The notes under the pieces are model-generated. The model worked only from the letters and a program-made list of their open reading frames with translations, made no database searches and was not told where the DNA came from. A stretch of DNA of 64,000 nt from Panorpa germanica (lineage: Eukaryota > Arthropoda > Insecta > Mecoptera > Panorpidae). Location of the stretch: positions 6,138,001-6,202,000 of the forward strand of contig OY783209.1 in the NCBI GenBank assembly GCA_963678705.1, read 5' to 3'. A program made the position numbers and the translations under genes. The stretch's first letter is position 1; each line of letters starts with the position of its first letter. Of this stretch, positions 33,798-45,588 are shown one piece after another.

Positions 33798-36170
33798 TAT
33801 ATCTGGTTTGTTGGTATCTATACGTATAGATGATTCATAACAAGAATATAATATTGCAATAAATTCAAAAAAAATCATTTTACCAGTTCCAATATATATT
33901 GTCGTCTTTCGTTTACAACAGAAGTGTACTTATTCGATTTCTGTACCCGACAAAATGTGCACGATATTGGTACCCATAAAAAAAGAAGAATGCCGTAAAA
34001 AAATAGAGTCATTCTTTTTAATTTAACAAGCTTAAAATTTAAATTTAATTTGCAAGCAAAAGGTTAAGTTTTGTAGGTTAAAAGGTTTAATTTAAACTGT
34101 AAAAGCTTTTTCTTTACGTTGTAGGAATGAAAACGTGTTATACGGGGGTACAATGTATATTATTTTGTATAAAATATTACCAGTGGTGGACCAGACAGCG
34201 TACTTGTCACAAAAGATTGACAGAGGCCTCCCAAGATGTATCTAATTTTTAATTTAAATAGCACTGGTGGTACAACTTCAGGTAGCAGTTCATTATGTTC
34301 TTAACTATAAAATGAGTGCTATAGCATTACTTATAAAAATAGATAAGATCTTCAAATGTGATTTATGACATTCAGTGTTTAGGCATCTATGTATATCTGA
34401 TTTGTGAACTATTTGAAGTAGGTGGGAGACAGCGTCACCGTCGGTACTGCAGGTAAGAATGTACGACGGAGACAAACGATATGGATGTCCAATGAGAAAC
34501 CAAAAGTGTCCAGAAAGTTTGTGTCTACAAGACTGGACACGAGCCCTGCACAAGGCCAAATACATACATACATAAACTCGATGTTTAATTCTTTATTTAT
34601 ATTATAATAAAAAGGAATATTCCATTGGAGCTTGTTAGCGCTTTAAAAAAACAATATGTTTTAAAATACACCTAACGTTTAAAATTTGATCAGAAATCAT
34701 TATCGTATTTCTATGTATCTCTGATTAATATTCAAATGTCCGCAAAACACAAAACATGCTCGCGATGCTATAAAGAAAAGTTGATCTAGTAAAGACGGTA
34801 ATATGCTGGTAGCGATAAGATGGGGCGCGGACAATAACGCGAAACAAATGCATGTATACAAATAGATATTATTGCCGTATTTGGTTAATTATTAATGTTT
34901 CTAATTATTCCAAACATGACTAAACACAGTAAAATCATCTGCTTAAATCTGCATCTGTATCTGCATCGTTATCGACCACAAAAACTAAACAATTGAACAA
35001 AGAACGAGTGGAGATGAAAATTAAATAAAGTTTGCGGTCACGTACAGACGGTACAGATGTCAGCACATTACCAAATATGTGTGAAATTAGTCAGAATTGG
35101 TCATAACTCTTTCTGACATTTATTCTCTTATCAAGGAAGTGGTTATGCATATTGTATTTGGTAAATTTATATAAATCTTTTATCCACCACAATGAATATT
35201 CTTAGAATTACTAAATAATTGAAGACTTTTTCTGAAGACGTCAGTTTTCAGACATTTAGAAATATCAAATATTAATGTCAACTCGGGAGGTAAGGAATAT
35301 AAATAATGCTTTTCGCTTTAAACACAGTAGACCCTCTGTAACGCGAGTTGTAGTAGTGCGAATTAATGTAATGCGACACCAAACAAACCAGTCACAAACA
35401 AACGACAGAAAACAAACAAAGCCAATATTATGTAAAAAATCTGTCAATTGATACACATAAAAGTGGTGACATAACCTCAAATTTGAGATTTCAACTTTAA
35501 CTCTCAATATCTTCTATTTCTTAATAAAAAGTGGTAACAAGTGGTAAAATAAATATTACGTAGTGATTTTGACATGTTTTGAGTATACAATAAGCATAAT
35601 AAAACATACAAAAATGCAGTAGTTTTTTTTACAAAGTGAAAAACAAAAGGTGTAGCTAAATCGAATAATTACCAAGAATATTACAGTAATTGGTTTCCTC
35701 CAAAATCTTTCATTGTCCAAATGTGTTAAATATTTCAAAAGGTTAACAATTCTGTTACATTATCATTTAATAAATGTGAGAGACAATAAAAATCTGTTAT
35801 TAATGCACAAAATGCTTGAATATGTAAAGGAATGTAGAATTATAGCTTTTGCTATGTCACCTTACATTATATTAACCTAAAAAATAGTATAACCTAAAAA
35901 TGTTAAACAGCTAATCGTCAATTTAACAAATGTTTAGCAGGTTATTTTAAATCAAAGATAAAACTTTCTCACTATTGTACTTAACTTGAATATTACAAAT
36001 TTTTGTTTCATTATATGTTAAATATCACATATGATTAAAATCACAATAGCAGCGGGAAAAATAAATAATTCTAACGTCAAAATTTAAAATGTTATGTTTT
36101 GTATATAAATTTGTCAAAGAAATGAAATGAAATTGATAATAAAGAATAGAATTATCAATTAACTTTGAAC
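33798..36170. other. spacer
   Basis: No supported gene. A GC-richer segment at 34420-34575 ends in an ACATACATACATA tail and may be the 3' end of a retroposon. At 35326 the string CAGTAGACCCTCTGTAACGCGA resembles the terminus of pogo/Tigger-type elements; the opposite terminus was not found. Confidence 0.4.
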
Positions 36171-36970
36171 ATGATGCTTGAATTTTTCACAGCAGCCTGC
36201 CGCGAAATATGGATTGGAAGTCGAAATTCCTGGTATAGGCAAAATGATGGATCGTTGACAAAGCCGCATAATTCTATCGGCAGTAAGTCTTGGTGTTGGA
36301 GTATTAATATGATGTCAGAACCGGTAAGATTTATATTAATTAAAACCCCAAATTTAGTTAATTTTTCTAACAGGCTTTATTTATATCTTTCCAGTCATCA
36401 GTTCTTTCCTATTTCGTAAAATTCCTCTCTGGAATTGAAATATTTTTTTCTCTTTCACAATAAAAAGCGAGTGGGGGGAGTAGGTTGCTATAGGTCTCTT
36501 CTCAATTTAGTTATGACAAGTTACAATTGATTTTGTGTAGTAATTGTGATAGGCTTCCATATTAAGTACCGCACTAAGCTCTTATCACTCTTGGTACACC
36601 ACTGTTTATATCTACGAGTATTTCATTTAGATAGAACTTATTGCGTTACGTTTATTTTCAGACTCCTTTAAAGGCTTCTGGAAGCAAAGATTCAATAATC
36701 TTCAAAAAAAAGTCAACTGAACCTCCAGTTGAAAAGAATGCTCCAGCAACTGAAAATATGTTTAAGAAACCCCCACCACGTCCTTCTGCAAAACACACGA
36801 TGGAGATGTTAAAAAACAATCCAAAAACTGCTCCGATGTTGAAGTGGTTCATTCAGCGAATTGAGAAGTTTATTTTAACATCGGAGCTCTTCTGCATCAC
36901 TATCGTCATCGCGTACTATTTGTCTTTAGCGTGGTTAGTCAAGTGTTACGTTTTCAGGAGATATCAGTAA
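36171..36970 (+). CDS. small membrane protein of unknown function, two exons
   Basis: Exon 1 ends at 36323 with donor CCG|GTAAGA. The intron is 36324-36661 with acceptor TTTATTTTCAG. Exon 2 (36662-36970) continues in the same phase. Exon 2 encodes 102 residues: a Lys/Ser/Pro-rich part (FKKKSTEPP, FKKPPPRPSAKH), then PKTAPMLKWF and a single hydrophobic segment (LFCITIVIAYYLSLAWLVKC) close to the C-terminus RRYQ. This suggests a cytosolic N-terminus and a tail anchor. The start is uncertain: ATG at 36171 gives 153 residues, ATG at 36309 (MMSEP, then exon 2) gives 107, and the shorter form reads more naturally. A splice acceptor at 36192 could also join an unseen 5' exon. Family not recognised. 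Confidence 0.6.
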
Positions 36971-39252
36971 TTGAAGTAAATATAAAATAATTAAAAACAA
37001 ATGATTTTAAAGAACTATTATTTATAAATTTTTCCTTTTTTTCTCTTTAATTTCAGTATTCTTTTTGTGTTCTTATTTCGTTTAATCTATATTTTCTTTA
37101 GTTTTGTTTTTTCATGATTACGTAGATATTCAATTATTGCACAATTCAAAATTTCTTAGTTAGTATGGTTGCTTCAACGCCTACCATAACAGGTCTGTGT
37201 CCGAGCTAAGATGCGTAATTATTCCATGTGTAAAGAATACTAAAACTTACATACGTTCCTTAGAAGGACTCACGTCAAAAATTATTACCTAAGATTAAGT
37301 TTTAGGTTGACAAGGCATTGGAGATCACATTCTAGCTTTTTCGTAAGCAAAAATATGGCAAACAAGTTGAATAAGAAAATCTTTTACTGTAATTACATGT
37401 ATATTATTATTCACATTTATTATTATCATATAAATTGTTTTTTAATATATAAAAGTGTAAAATCTAATCCTATATAAATAATATAATTATCGCTAAAATT
37501 ACAAACAAGCATAATGACTAATTTCTTAAAAGATCGACTTTAGAATGTGTTAAACATTCTTTTATTACTACATACGAAACATGATATTTTGTAAATACTA
37601 CAGCGCATCTGCAAATGAGGTTATGTCAAACGTACTTGGACTGTACTAGCTCATCGCATTGATAGTTATTGTTAGGATTTGACTCACCGAGAGCTATGTC
37701 TGGCAACATACTTCTGCTCTTTCTGGTTCAATCTCCAAACCAGTGTTATATTTTCTAGGTTTAGTTGTTATCAAGGTCAAGTGATTGTGTACTTAAATAA
37801 TCATAAACTTAAGAGGAAGCAACGTAATTCATATATAAGAGTTCTCGACATTATAATAGCTGCCAACTCAAACTCAATATAAGAAATAGGCTGACGTTAA
37901 ATTAATTACATTTTAGGGATGATGATGGAGAAGAGGCTAGAAGATGGAGCATGAAAGAAACAAGAAGTAAGTAAAATAAAAGTTATAGAAAAACAAACGA
38001 AAAAGTAAATAAGCCAATGAAGAAATGATATAAGCCTTGAGGAAGACTGAAGGACTAAAGAATTTAAAGTATTAGTTATATTTTAAGTGTAGTCTGTAAT
38101 TTTGGGCTAAATGTATTTTAAATTATGATACAGTGAAATGAGATGAAATATTAAATACGTAAAGACAAAAACAATTATAACAAATACATACATACATTAA
38201 ATTAAAAAAGAAAAGATAGCATAGATAAGTCATCGTATAGCAATTAATCTTGTAACTGTTGACCATGAATTGATCTATGATAAATTACTTCCCCGATAAA
38301 TTAATTGCGATGAACTAGCTTAGTACCAAAAAATACATATATACGATTATAGGATATAAATGTATCTATTCAATTAAGTAAAAATTAAAATCAGTTAGAT
38401 TTGCTTTACAAATATCTAATATATTATTAAAGGCACATTATATCTGGTTTGTCTTAAGGGCCTTTTACACCATCAGTGGCTCTATTTCTGACTTCCACTC
38501 AATGAAAATGTGCCGTTAACCTCTTTCTCTTTTTTTTCATAATTTCGTATGCTTTTTTGCAAAAAGAAAAGAGAAAAACGTGAGCGAAAGTTAGGAGTAT
38601 AATCAATTCAACAATTAGTTTCAGATTAACTGCCCATTTATCGAACGTACAAACACTAAAATCTGAACGTTGGAACTGAAACGATGTCGGAAAACTTATT
38701 AGATCTTAGAAATCGCATAGGTAGTAAAATAACTGATGTATAAACAAACGCGCCGATTCGACTAATCGCTCGCAGTCAGTTCCTTTGAAAATCTACTTCA
38801 GTGTTCGTGTGCAGCTGTCAAGTTAAGGCTACGGGATTGAGACAGTTTTCATACATGTTTGTATAGCTGTGCATATAATGCGAAAACAATCGTACAAAAT
38901 GCAGAACTTCGGAAACCTGAATCGGAAATTGAATGAAAATAAAGTCTAACCTAAACCTGATTCAAGGACGGATCTGATCGTATAAAAGACTCTTTAAGTG
39001 TGCATAATACAAGTTCATGTTTCTGTTTCTTTCATTTCTGTTCATGAAATGCACTGGCATCTCGAATCCTGATAGAATTTACTGACAACAAACATGAACG
39101 TGGACTGTTACACATACTATTTGTAAATATATTGATTTATAAAACAAGCAAATAAACATTTTTAATAAAATGGCAATACTTTCTTATTGATATAAATTTA
39201 CAATCAGTTTAATTGGAAATCATTTTAAAAAATGTTCACAAATTGAACTGAA
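36971..39252. other. AT-rich spacer with possible promoter-like patch
   Basis: No supported coding exon. Around 38750-38840 a GC-richer patch contains CGCAGTCAGTTCC, which fits the insect initiator TCAGT. It could be a transcription start for a plus-strand transcript, but no gene follows that I can identify. Confidence 0.35.
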
Positions 39253-39716
39253 TTAGGCACATATCCGGTTCCCGTGCGGTCTGCAACCGTGTCTATTTAC
39301 TCTTTCCGGTTTCTGGCTGTCTATTCTTCTCGTGTGAATCCCGTTAAGTCTTACAGAGTTTTTGTAGTCCGTGATTTCTCGCTGTTTCTTTTCCTAAACA
39401 AATGAAAGTTTGTTAATCCAAAAGCAAAATGGTCAGCTACTATTGGTACATAAAGGTACTACTCTTAGGCTCTCTCACACTAGCGACGCTGACTCTTTCG
39501 TAAGACGAAATTTCTACTGTAATGTTTATCACTCTACTAAAAAAATCGAATGTCGGAAATAGTCTGCTCCAGTGTGGTAGAAGGCTCGTAAAATAAAATA
39601 CAAACCACATCTTCGATTCTTCGGTTCATAGCTGCAATATTTTTAATTGCGTACTCCACTTTATTTGACAGTTCATTAGGCGTTAAGTTCTCTGAATACC
39701 GAGTGGTCTCCATCAT
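39253..39716 (-). CDS. EGFL7/Slowdown-like gene, probable C-terminal exons
   Basis: Two likely exons on the minus strand. The first, 39609-39716 (or to 39606), follows acceptor GTTTCTAG and reads MMETTRYSENLTPNELSNKV, then EYAIKNIAAMNRRIED. Its helical heptad-like character matches the C-terminal coiled region of EGFL7 proteins. Its phase 0 start matches the phase 0 end of the EGF exon at 40616. The donor is weak (GAT|GTGGTT or GTG|GTTTGT). The second, 39253-39393, follows acceptor TTTGTTTAG and stays open for 46 codons to TAA at 39253-39255; its sequence is basic and not recognisably EGFL7. The first exon is fairly secure, the second less so. Confidence 0.55.
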
Positions 39717-39894
39717 CTAGAAACATAAATTTGTAACATAAATAAATTTAGACATAGCACTCAAAAATATGTTAAACTATAAAATTACATTTTATGAAAT
39801 GAACAACAACTTATCAAGCCAGTAACTCGGGATGAGCGTAACTTTCAAACAATCATCCAAATTAATATAGTAATATTTTTCTTACGAAAGGAAT

Positions 39895-40400
39895 GGAATG
39901 ACGACAGAGGAGGCAGAGAGAAGAAGAGAAGAAGGCACAAATGTGGAAGAGGAGCTAAGGAGAAAATACAACAACAGGAAAGAGTGGAAAAAATTGAGAA
40001 GAGCAATTACAACAAAAGATATAAAAGGATTTGGGAGAGAGATATACCACAATACTTAAGAGAAGAAGACACAAAAAACATGAGAAGTATTACAAGATTC
40101 AAATTGGGAAACAAGGAGAAAGGAAACAGATACTGGGCAAATAGTGGGCAAGGATGTGCAGGATGTGCGGAACGGAGATAGAAACATTGGAGCACATTAA
40201 ATTTTCATGTGAGAAAAAGGTAATGAGCGAAAAGAATATTGGGCAGTTATTAAAGGAAGATAGTGAAAGGAAGAGGTGAATGGCGGAGATAGAGAAAAAA
40301 AACGAGGAAAGAGAAGGAATGGCAGAGTAGAAACAGGAGTGAGAGTAGTAGGAAGAGCGAAGCAGCAGCAGTAGCAGTTTTGTTTTTATTTTTATAAGAA
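39895..40400 (+). mobile_element. LINE fragment (family 1), in an intron
   Basis: Purine-rich sequence related to 57965-58620 and, inverted, to 50060-50560. It encodes scraps of a non-LTR retrotransposon C-terminus: a cysteine-containing tail with ETLEHIKFSCEKK, then NIGQLLK. Frameshifts break it. It lies antisense to the EGFL7-like gene, between its exons. Confidence 0.65.
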
Positions 40401-40615
40401 TAAATTTATATTATATTTTTTTCGTTTGGAAGGAGTGAGAATGTTTAGATTTAATAAGGATCAAAATTGAATTAAGCACAATGATATATAAATAAAATGA
40501 CAAAAACATTAAAATAAAATAATAATAATTATATTTTTCTGATTGCCATTGACTCGAAGAAAGATCTGTGACCAAAAAAACCTTTCAAAACATTTACAAA
40601 ATATATTGAACCCAC

Positions 40616-40914
40616 CTTTTCTATCTTAGTAATCCGAGCGTTAATAAACTCAAATTCCAGATCTTTAGCTTCAAATGCAGGAGTTTCGTTATCATTTCTC
40701 CGGCATGATTGCCCGTCTGGCTGGAGTTTGAAACCATCTCGACATTTACAGAAGAATGATCCGGGTGTGTTGAAACACATTTGGTCACATGGTTTCAGTT
40801 CAGAGCATTCATTGATATCCACTTCGCATTGAGATCCTTTATATCCTGTTCCGCATGTGCACGTGTCTGGGCGAACGCACGTGCCTCCGTTTTGACATGG
40901 TTTTGTACAAAGAG
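40616..40914 (-). CDS. EGFL7/Slowdown-like gene, EGF-domain exon
   Basis: A 299-bp exon between acceptor TTATTTCAG and donor AAAAG|GTGGGT. It holds two EGF domains: a laminin-type short EGF (CTKPCQNGGTC, then CTCGTGYKGSQCE) and a calcium-binding EGF (DINECSEL through CFNTPGSFFCKC to C). A hinge (NETPAFEAKDLEFEFINARI) follows. Together with the EMI exons at 45189-45588 this is the EMI-EGF-EGF(Ca) order of EGFL7/8, whose fly homologue is Slowdown, a secreted protein at muscle-tendon junctions. Phases at both ends agree with the neighbouring exons (2 bases complete the codon begun at 45189; ends in phase 0). Confidence 0.9.
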
Positions 40915-41121
40915 CTGAAATAATAATCATATAATGTATTATACACATATAATTTAAAATGACATATAACTACATGTCGTTTCGTATTAAAATATGTTTA
41001 AGTTTTTACATCAGCGTAATTATTTGTTGTTATTTGTGTTACATAAGTTGCAGGCGCATATAAAAAATAGTCTAATATAATAATGACATAAAAACTACTC
41101 GAAATAAATATTTAAAGAGAA

Positions 41122-41747
41122 TGGGCTTGTGTTAATTTCTATAAAAGTGTACTATATATTGATAAAGTGGGTTACTAGAACGTCAAATGTCCAATTATTT
41201 TTTAATAACTCCTTATATGTTAAGAGATATTAACAATTAAAAAAGTCATTTTGTCTCTTTAATTATTAAAAGGATTCAAAGTTGTACACATTCCAAGTGC
41301 ATGTTACATCACAATCCTTCTGTAAGGTTACCAACTTTACAGATCATAAATCTCTGCTATATGTATTTATATATCAAAATATCAAATATTATTTACAGCT
41401 ATTTCAAGGAACAATAATATTTCAATATTATGCCTGCCTCAGCAGGGTTAAATAAAATAAAAGCCTATTATTCTTTGACTTGATTTGATTATTTGATTAC
41501 CAACAGCTACAAAACATTACCACAGCACTGACCTACTCAACAAATAACTGACGTTAAAATGCATTTCACGTCATACAAATATGGCCGACCATTTCTAGCG
41601 CTAAAACTACAATTCAAACTTTTAATTGCTATATCTCCGTCAATATTTAGATATTTAATAAAATAGACACGCCAGTACACATTTATTCACATCAATATCA
41701 ATCAACAATTGAAAAATCGACCACTAAAAAATGAGGGCACAAGCCCA
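41122..41747 (+). mobile_element. MITE family A, copy 3 (complete), intronic
   Basis: 626 bp, termini TGGGCTTGTG and CACAAGCCCA, closely similar to the copy at 24048. It lies in the large intron of the EGFL7-like gene, antisense to the gene. Confidence 0.85.
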
Positions 41748-42908
41748 TTATCATGCAAATAGTGGTAACTCTACTTTATTTTATAAGAAAAATACTATAA
41801 TAAAGATTTTTCTAAATGATACGATGTTATTTCGATACGATTTTTCGTACTAGTCCATGAGCTGCATTCCATGTGGCTTTTGGTTGTTAAATTCTTTTAG
41901 CCAAACACAGGCTCATGGACTACGCTCGTCAAGATACACAACGTATATGATACATACATGAATAAAAGAGAATCAGGGGGAAAGGCACATGCACAACACC
42001 TAGGGATCTACTGTAACAATAACTATAAGCGATAATTATCGCAACGTACACTTTCCCTCGCTTCCAAGTTTCATACGATAAATCCAATGCGTCTGATACA
42101 TGCTATGCGTATCTATGAACGTTTACATTATGATAAATTATTCAAAACACCACGTGGACAAATTACCATCGCTTTTAAAATACAAAGTGGCTGTTTTTTT
42201 TAACTATCTATTTCCCATTGCACATAGCGTTGAAGAGAAATGAATTCTCAGAAATAAATCGCAATATTTTTTATAGTAGTTTTACAACCAATAAAATTTG
42301 CAGTCTGATAATTTTATGCACAATATAAAATAATAAAGATTAAATTTAAAATTAGCTATAAAACTGAACAACAGTGTATTTTGGATTTACGACGTCGAGA
42401 ATTAAGAATCGAGATTCAATGAACTCAATTTTCAGTTGATTGTTCGACTGCTGCATTCATGTGCATGTTGGTTACTTGGTTGCATATTCTACAGAATGCA
42501 GTCTGTTATGCGGGTTGTCGGACCACCGGATCGCAACCTCGTAAAAACAAACATAAAAATAATGCAAATGCATTATACAAATCTACAAGTTAATATGTCA
42601 CTCTATAAACTGTAAAACTTTTATAAAACTTTTGGCATTTATGGTTTCCATAAATAATATTTAGAAAGTTTAGTTTTTTTCTTTTGCAAGCTATAAATTT
42701 ATTCAATTTATTCAAATATTATCTGTATTGCAAGATTTATTTGATAAAATATATGTGAAACAAAATAATTTATATTAAGCTTGAATCTAATAAAACTGTT
42801 TATATAAGGATAAAGTTTATTTAAACATAAAAAAATGTATCTTTTACATCAAATTGTTGGGTTAATATAATGTAAGAATAGACGACACAGTGGGCGATAG
42901 CGTTGCTT

Positions 42909-43210
42909 CCCTACAAACAATTTTGATCGGAATCCAATTAGATGCGAATCGTATCACTCTGAATGGTGATTGGAATCCTATTAGACATTAGTGAGACATT
43001 ACATGCAGCTTTAGACAGCATGTCTAAACCGGCCGGAACGCTCCGTACCCCCTCTGATTGCCTTCCTAATACTTTCCAAACGAGGTTTGCCGAGGTGCAA
43101 GTCGTGGTACTACCCAGTACTACCACATATGTTCTCCCGAACACTGTTTGACTACTGTCTTACCACTCTCTGATACGAGATTGCTAAGATACGACAAATT
43201 GTTTGTAGGG
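42909..43210. mobile_element. MITE with 15-bp inverted repeats, intronic
   Basis: 302 bp bounded by CCCTACAAACAATTT and its perfect complement AAATTGTTTGTAGGG. The inside is much richer in G+C than the flanking DNA and holds no credible gene. No clear target duplication, so the superfamily is uncertain. Confidence 0.7.
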
Positions 43211-44054
43211 TTGACACTGACTACATAGTTTCTTTTTATGTTTAGCGAGAAATGTATTTGGCAGCGGTGCTATACACATATTTTATGACCCACCATTATA
43301 TAAACAGCCAGTTGCTTATCTCTTACTGGTTTACTGGAAACGTCAATGACTACAAAATCATTAATGACATAAAAATATTGTCATTTCTGATTTTTCTAAT
43401 TTGACAACATAATTTACGACAAAAATATATTTAAATATTTTTATCTTATGAAGAATAATCTTTCACTACTACTGGATGATGCATTATTAATAAGAAGCTC
43501 CTAAATCACTTAATGCGTGACAGGTTTATATTTTATCGTACAGTGTTATAATGGCATGGGTTACAAGGTCAAGTGTCTACAGATATTCTCTTTTGTTCTG
43601 ATTCCTGACTCTCACTCTCTTTGTTTAATGAAATATTCAACGTATACTAATACTTTGTAAATGCTTGTTGGAACATCTGTTTTGTTAGTAGTAATGTGTA
43701 GTAAAAGATTCATGAAATGACGTCAGAGTTTGTGACGTCACCAAACAAGGAATATCCGTTAATAGTAGATGAGTTGTTATAGAATGATAAAACAGTCACA
43801 AGGGCTGCATTTAAACGTTTATGAAACAAATTTCAATTTAAAATATTAGTGGCCGAGATTGGTGAATCCAATTTCATATCTTACCGCTTTCCTTTAGCAA
43901 ACCCAACCCAGCCAAAAAATTGTCAGAATTTTTAGAATAATATTCTAAATAAAATAATATTCTAATATAAGAAGAATATTCTTTCTCTTTCCAACATAAT
44001 ACTTCATAAGCGGATATATAGTTGTATCTTTTACGTTGAAAATATTAATTTTAG

Positions 44055-44290
44055 TAGAGAAGCAAGAAACAAGATATTTCTGTCTCTGTTACACTTTAGT
44101 GGTTTATTTGAAACTTCATTCAATACTGGTAAGGTAGTCAGGTCAGGTAAAAAGATTAAGCCATTTGTAGTTCATATCACTGACATTTCCTTGAACGAGT
44201 GAAATCAAATTAATTGTTACATGAGAAAAAAATCAAACGCATCTTCAATATGATGTCAAAGTGACCCCAAAATGTTTACTGTGTGATGAT
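44055..44290 (+). repeat. dispersed repeat B, copy 2
   Basis: Similar to 30890-31115, and its right part (CGCATCTTCAATATGATGTC and beyond) to the inverse of 48640-48695. A transposon remnant in the EGFL7-like intron. Confidence 0.65.
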
Positions 44291-44380
44291 AAGATAAAGA
44301 TAAAATGAGTTTTCTTAATATATGATGTACTTATTGCAAAGTATCTTGTAAAGCTGGAAGGATACAATTAAAAAATAATT

Positions 44381-44993
44381 CTATGTCTTAATTTCTATAA
44401 AACTGTACTATATATTGATAAAGTGGGTTACTAGAACCTCAAATGTTCAATTATTTTTTAATAACTCTTTATATGTTAGGAGATATTAACAATTAAAAAA
44501 GTCATTTTGTCTCTTTAATTATTAAAGAGATTCATCAATGTACAAATGCCAAATGAATGTTACATCACAACCGCTGCCAACCTTACAGCTCATAAATCTC
44601 TGCTATATGTATTAATATATCACAATATCAAATATTATTTACAGCTATTTCAAGGAACAATAAAATTCCAATATTATATCTGCCGTAGCAGGGTTAAATA
44701 AAATAAAAACTTATTATTCTTTGACTTGACTTGATTACTTCGACTACCAACAGCAACAAAACATTACCACAGCACTGACCTACTCAACAAATAACTGACG
44801 TTAAAATGCATTTCACGTCATACAAATATGGGCGACCATTTCTAGCGCTAAATCTACAATTCAACCTTTTAATTAATATATCTCCGTCAACATTTAGATA
44901 TTTAATAAAATAGACACGCCAATACACATTTATTAACATCAATTTTAATCAACAATTGAAAAATTGACCACTAAAAAATGAGGACACAAGCCA
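44381..44993 (+). mobile_element. MITE family A, copy 4, intronic
   Basis: About 610 bp homologous to the copy at 24048. The left 13-bp terminus is lost and the right is slightly damaged (GGACACAAGCCA). Confidence 0.8.
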
Positions 44994-45188
44994 ATTGTTA
45001 TAGTAAATATAGGATATTACATCCGTAGAACACAGAAGCGGCTACAAATAAATATTATTAAGTGCCATGCACTCATTATATGGCGATAAATATCTCCATA
45101 TTTGACAAAAAAAAAGAGCTAAGTAAAATTAGGTATAAAAATAGAGCAGGCGGATTAACTTTGTACATCTTCTAGATAAAATACTTAC

Positions 45189-45588
45189 GTTTATTGCAAC
45201 CGTGGCTGACTTTAGTGATTTGAATCCATCCTGGGCAACAAGCGTACATTGTTTCTTTCGTAAATTTCGGCTTCACAATATCGCGATAAGCCGTTTCGTA
45301 AACTAACCTAAAAATGAAAGAATACATAAATCCTTGACTACAGCAATAGAACAATTTATTTAAATGGAATTATTAATTGTAGCACACATCAAAAGTCTAT
45401 CTGAAGTAGAAGTGTGGTTTTATAGGACACGGGTCATATTCAGTTCATGTAATTACCTGACTCCTTTGCAAACTTCACCTTCTTTGTCGTGGCACTGCGT
45501 CGTGTATTGTCTGTACGCCGGTTTGCAGTACGCCTGAACCGTCTTTACGGATCGCTGAATATTCTTTTGATGTGAACAAACGTGACGT
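45189..45588 (-). CDS. EGFL7/Slowdown-like gene, two EMI-domain exons
   Basis: Exon 45457-45588 (acceptor GTTTCAG, donor AG|GTAATT) encodes RHVCSHQKNIQRSVKTVQAY, then CKPAYRQYTTQC and EVCKGV. Exon 45189-45307 (acceptor TTTTTAG, donor AAAC|GTAAGT) encodes VYETAYRDIVKPKF, then MYACCPGWIQI and HGCNK. The spaced cysteines and YACCPGW are the hallmark of an EMI domain. The codon split across the exons (AG+G, Arg) and the join to the EGF exon (C+CT, Pro) keep the frame open throughout. The gene is minus-strand; the upstream exon with the signal peptide should lie above 45588 but was not found. Gene span in the window is at least 39.6-45.6 kb. EGFL7-type proteins are secreted matrix factors. Confidence 0.9.

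Noticed and set aside
34422..34607. Open frame with an internal CAG|GTAAGA donor
   Set aside because: No acceptor or family match. The ACATACATACATA end suggests a retroposon tail.
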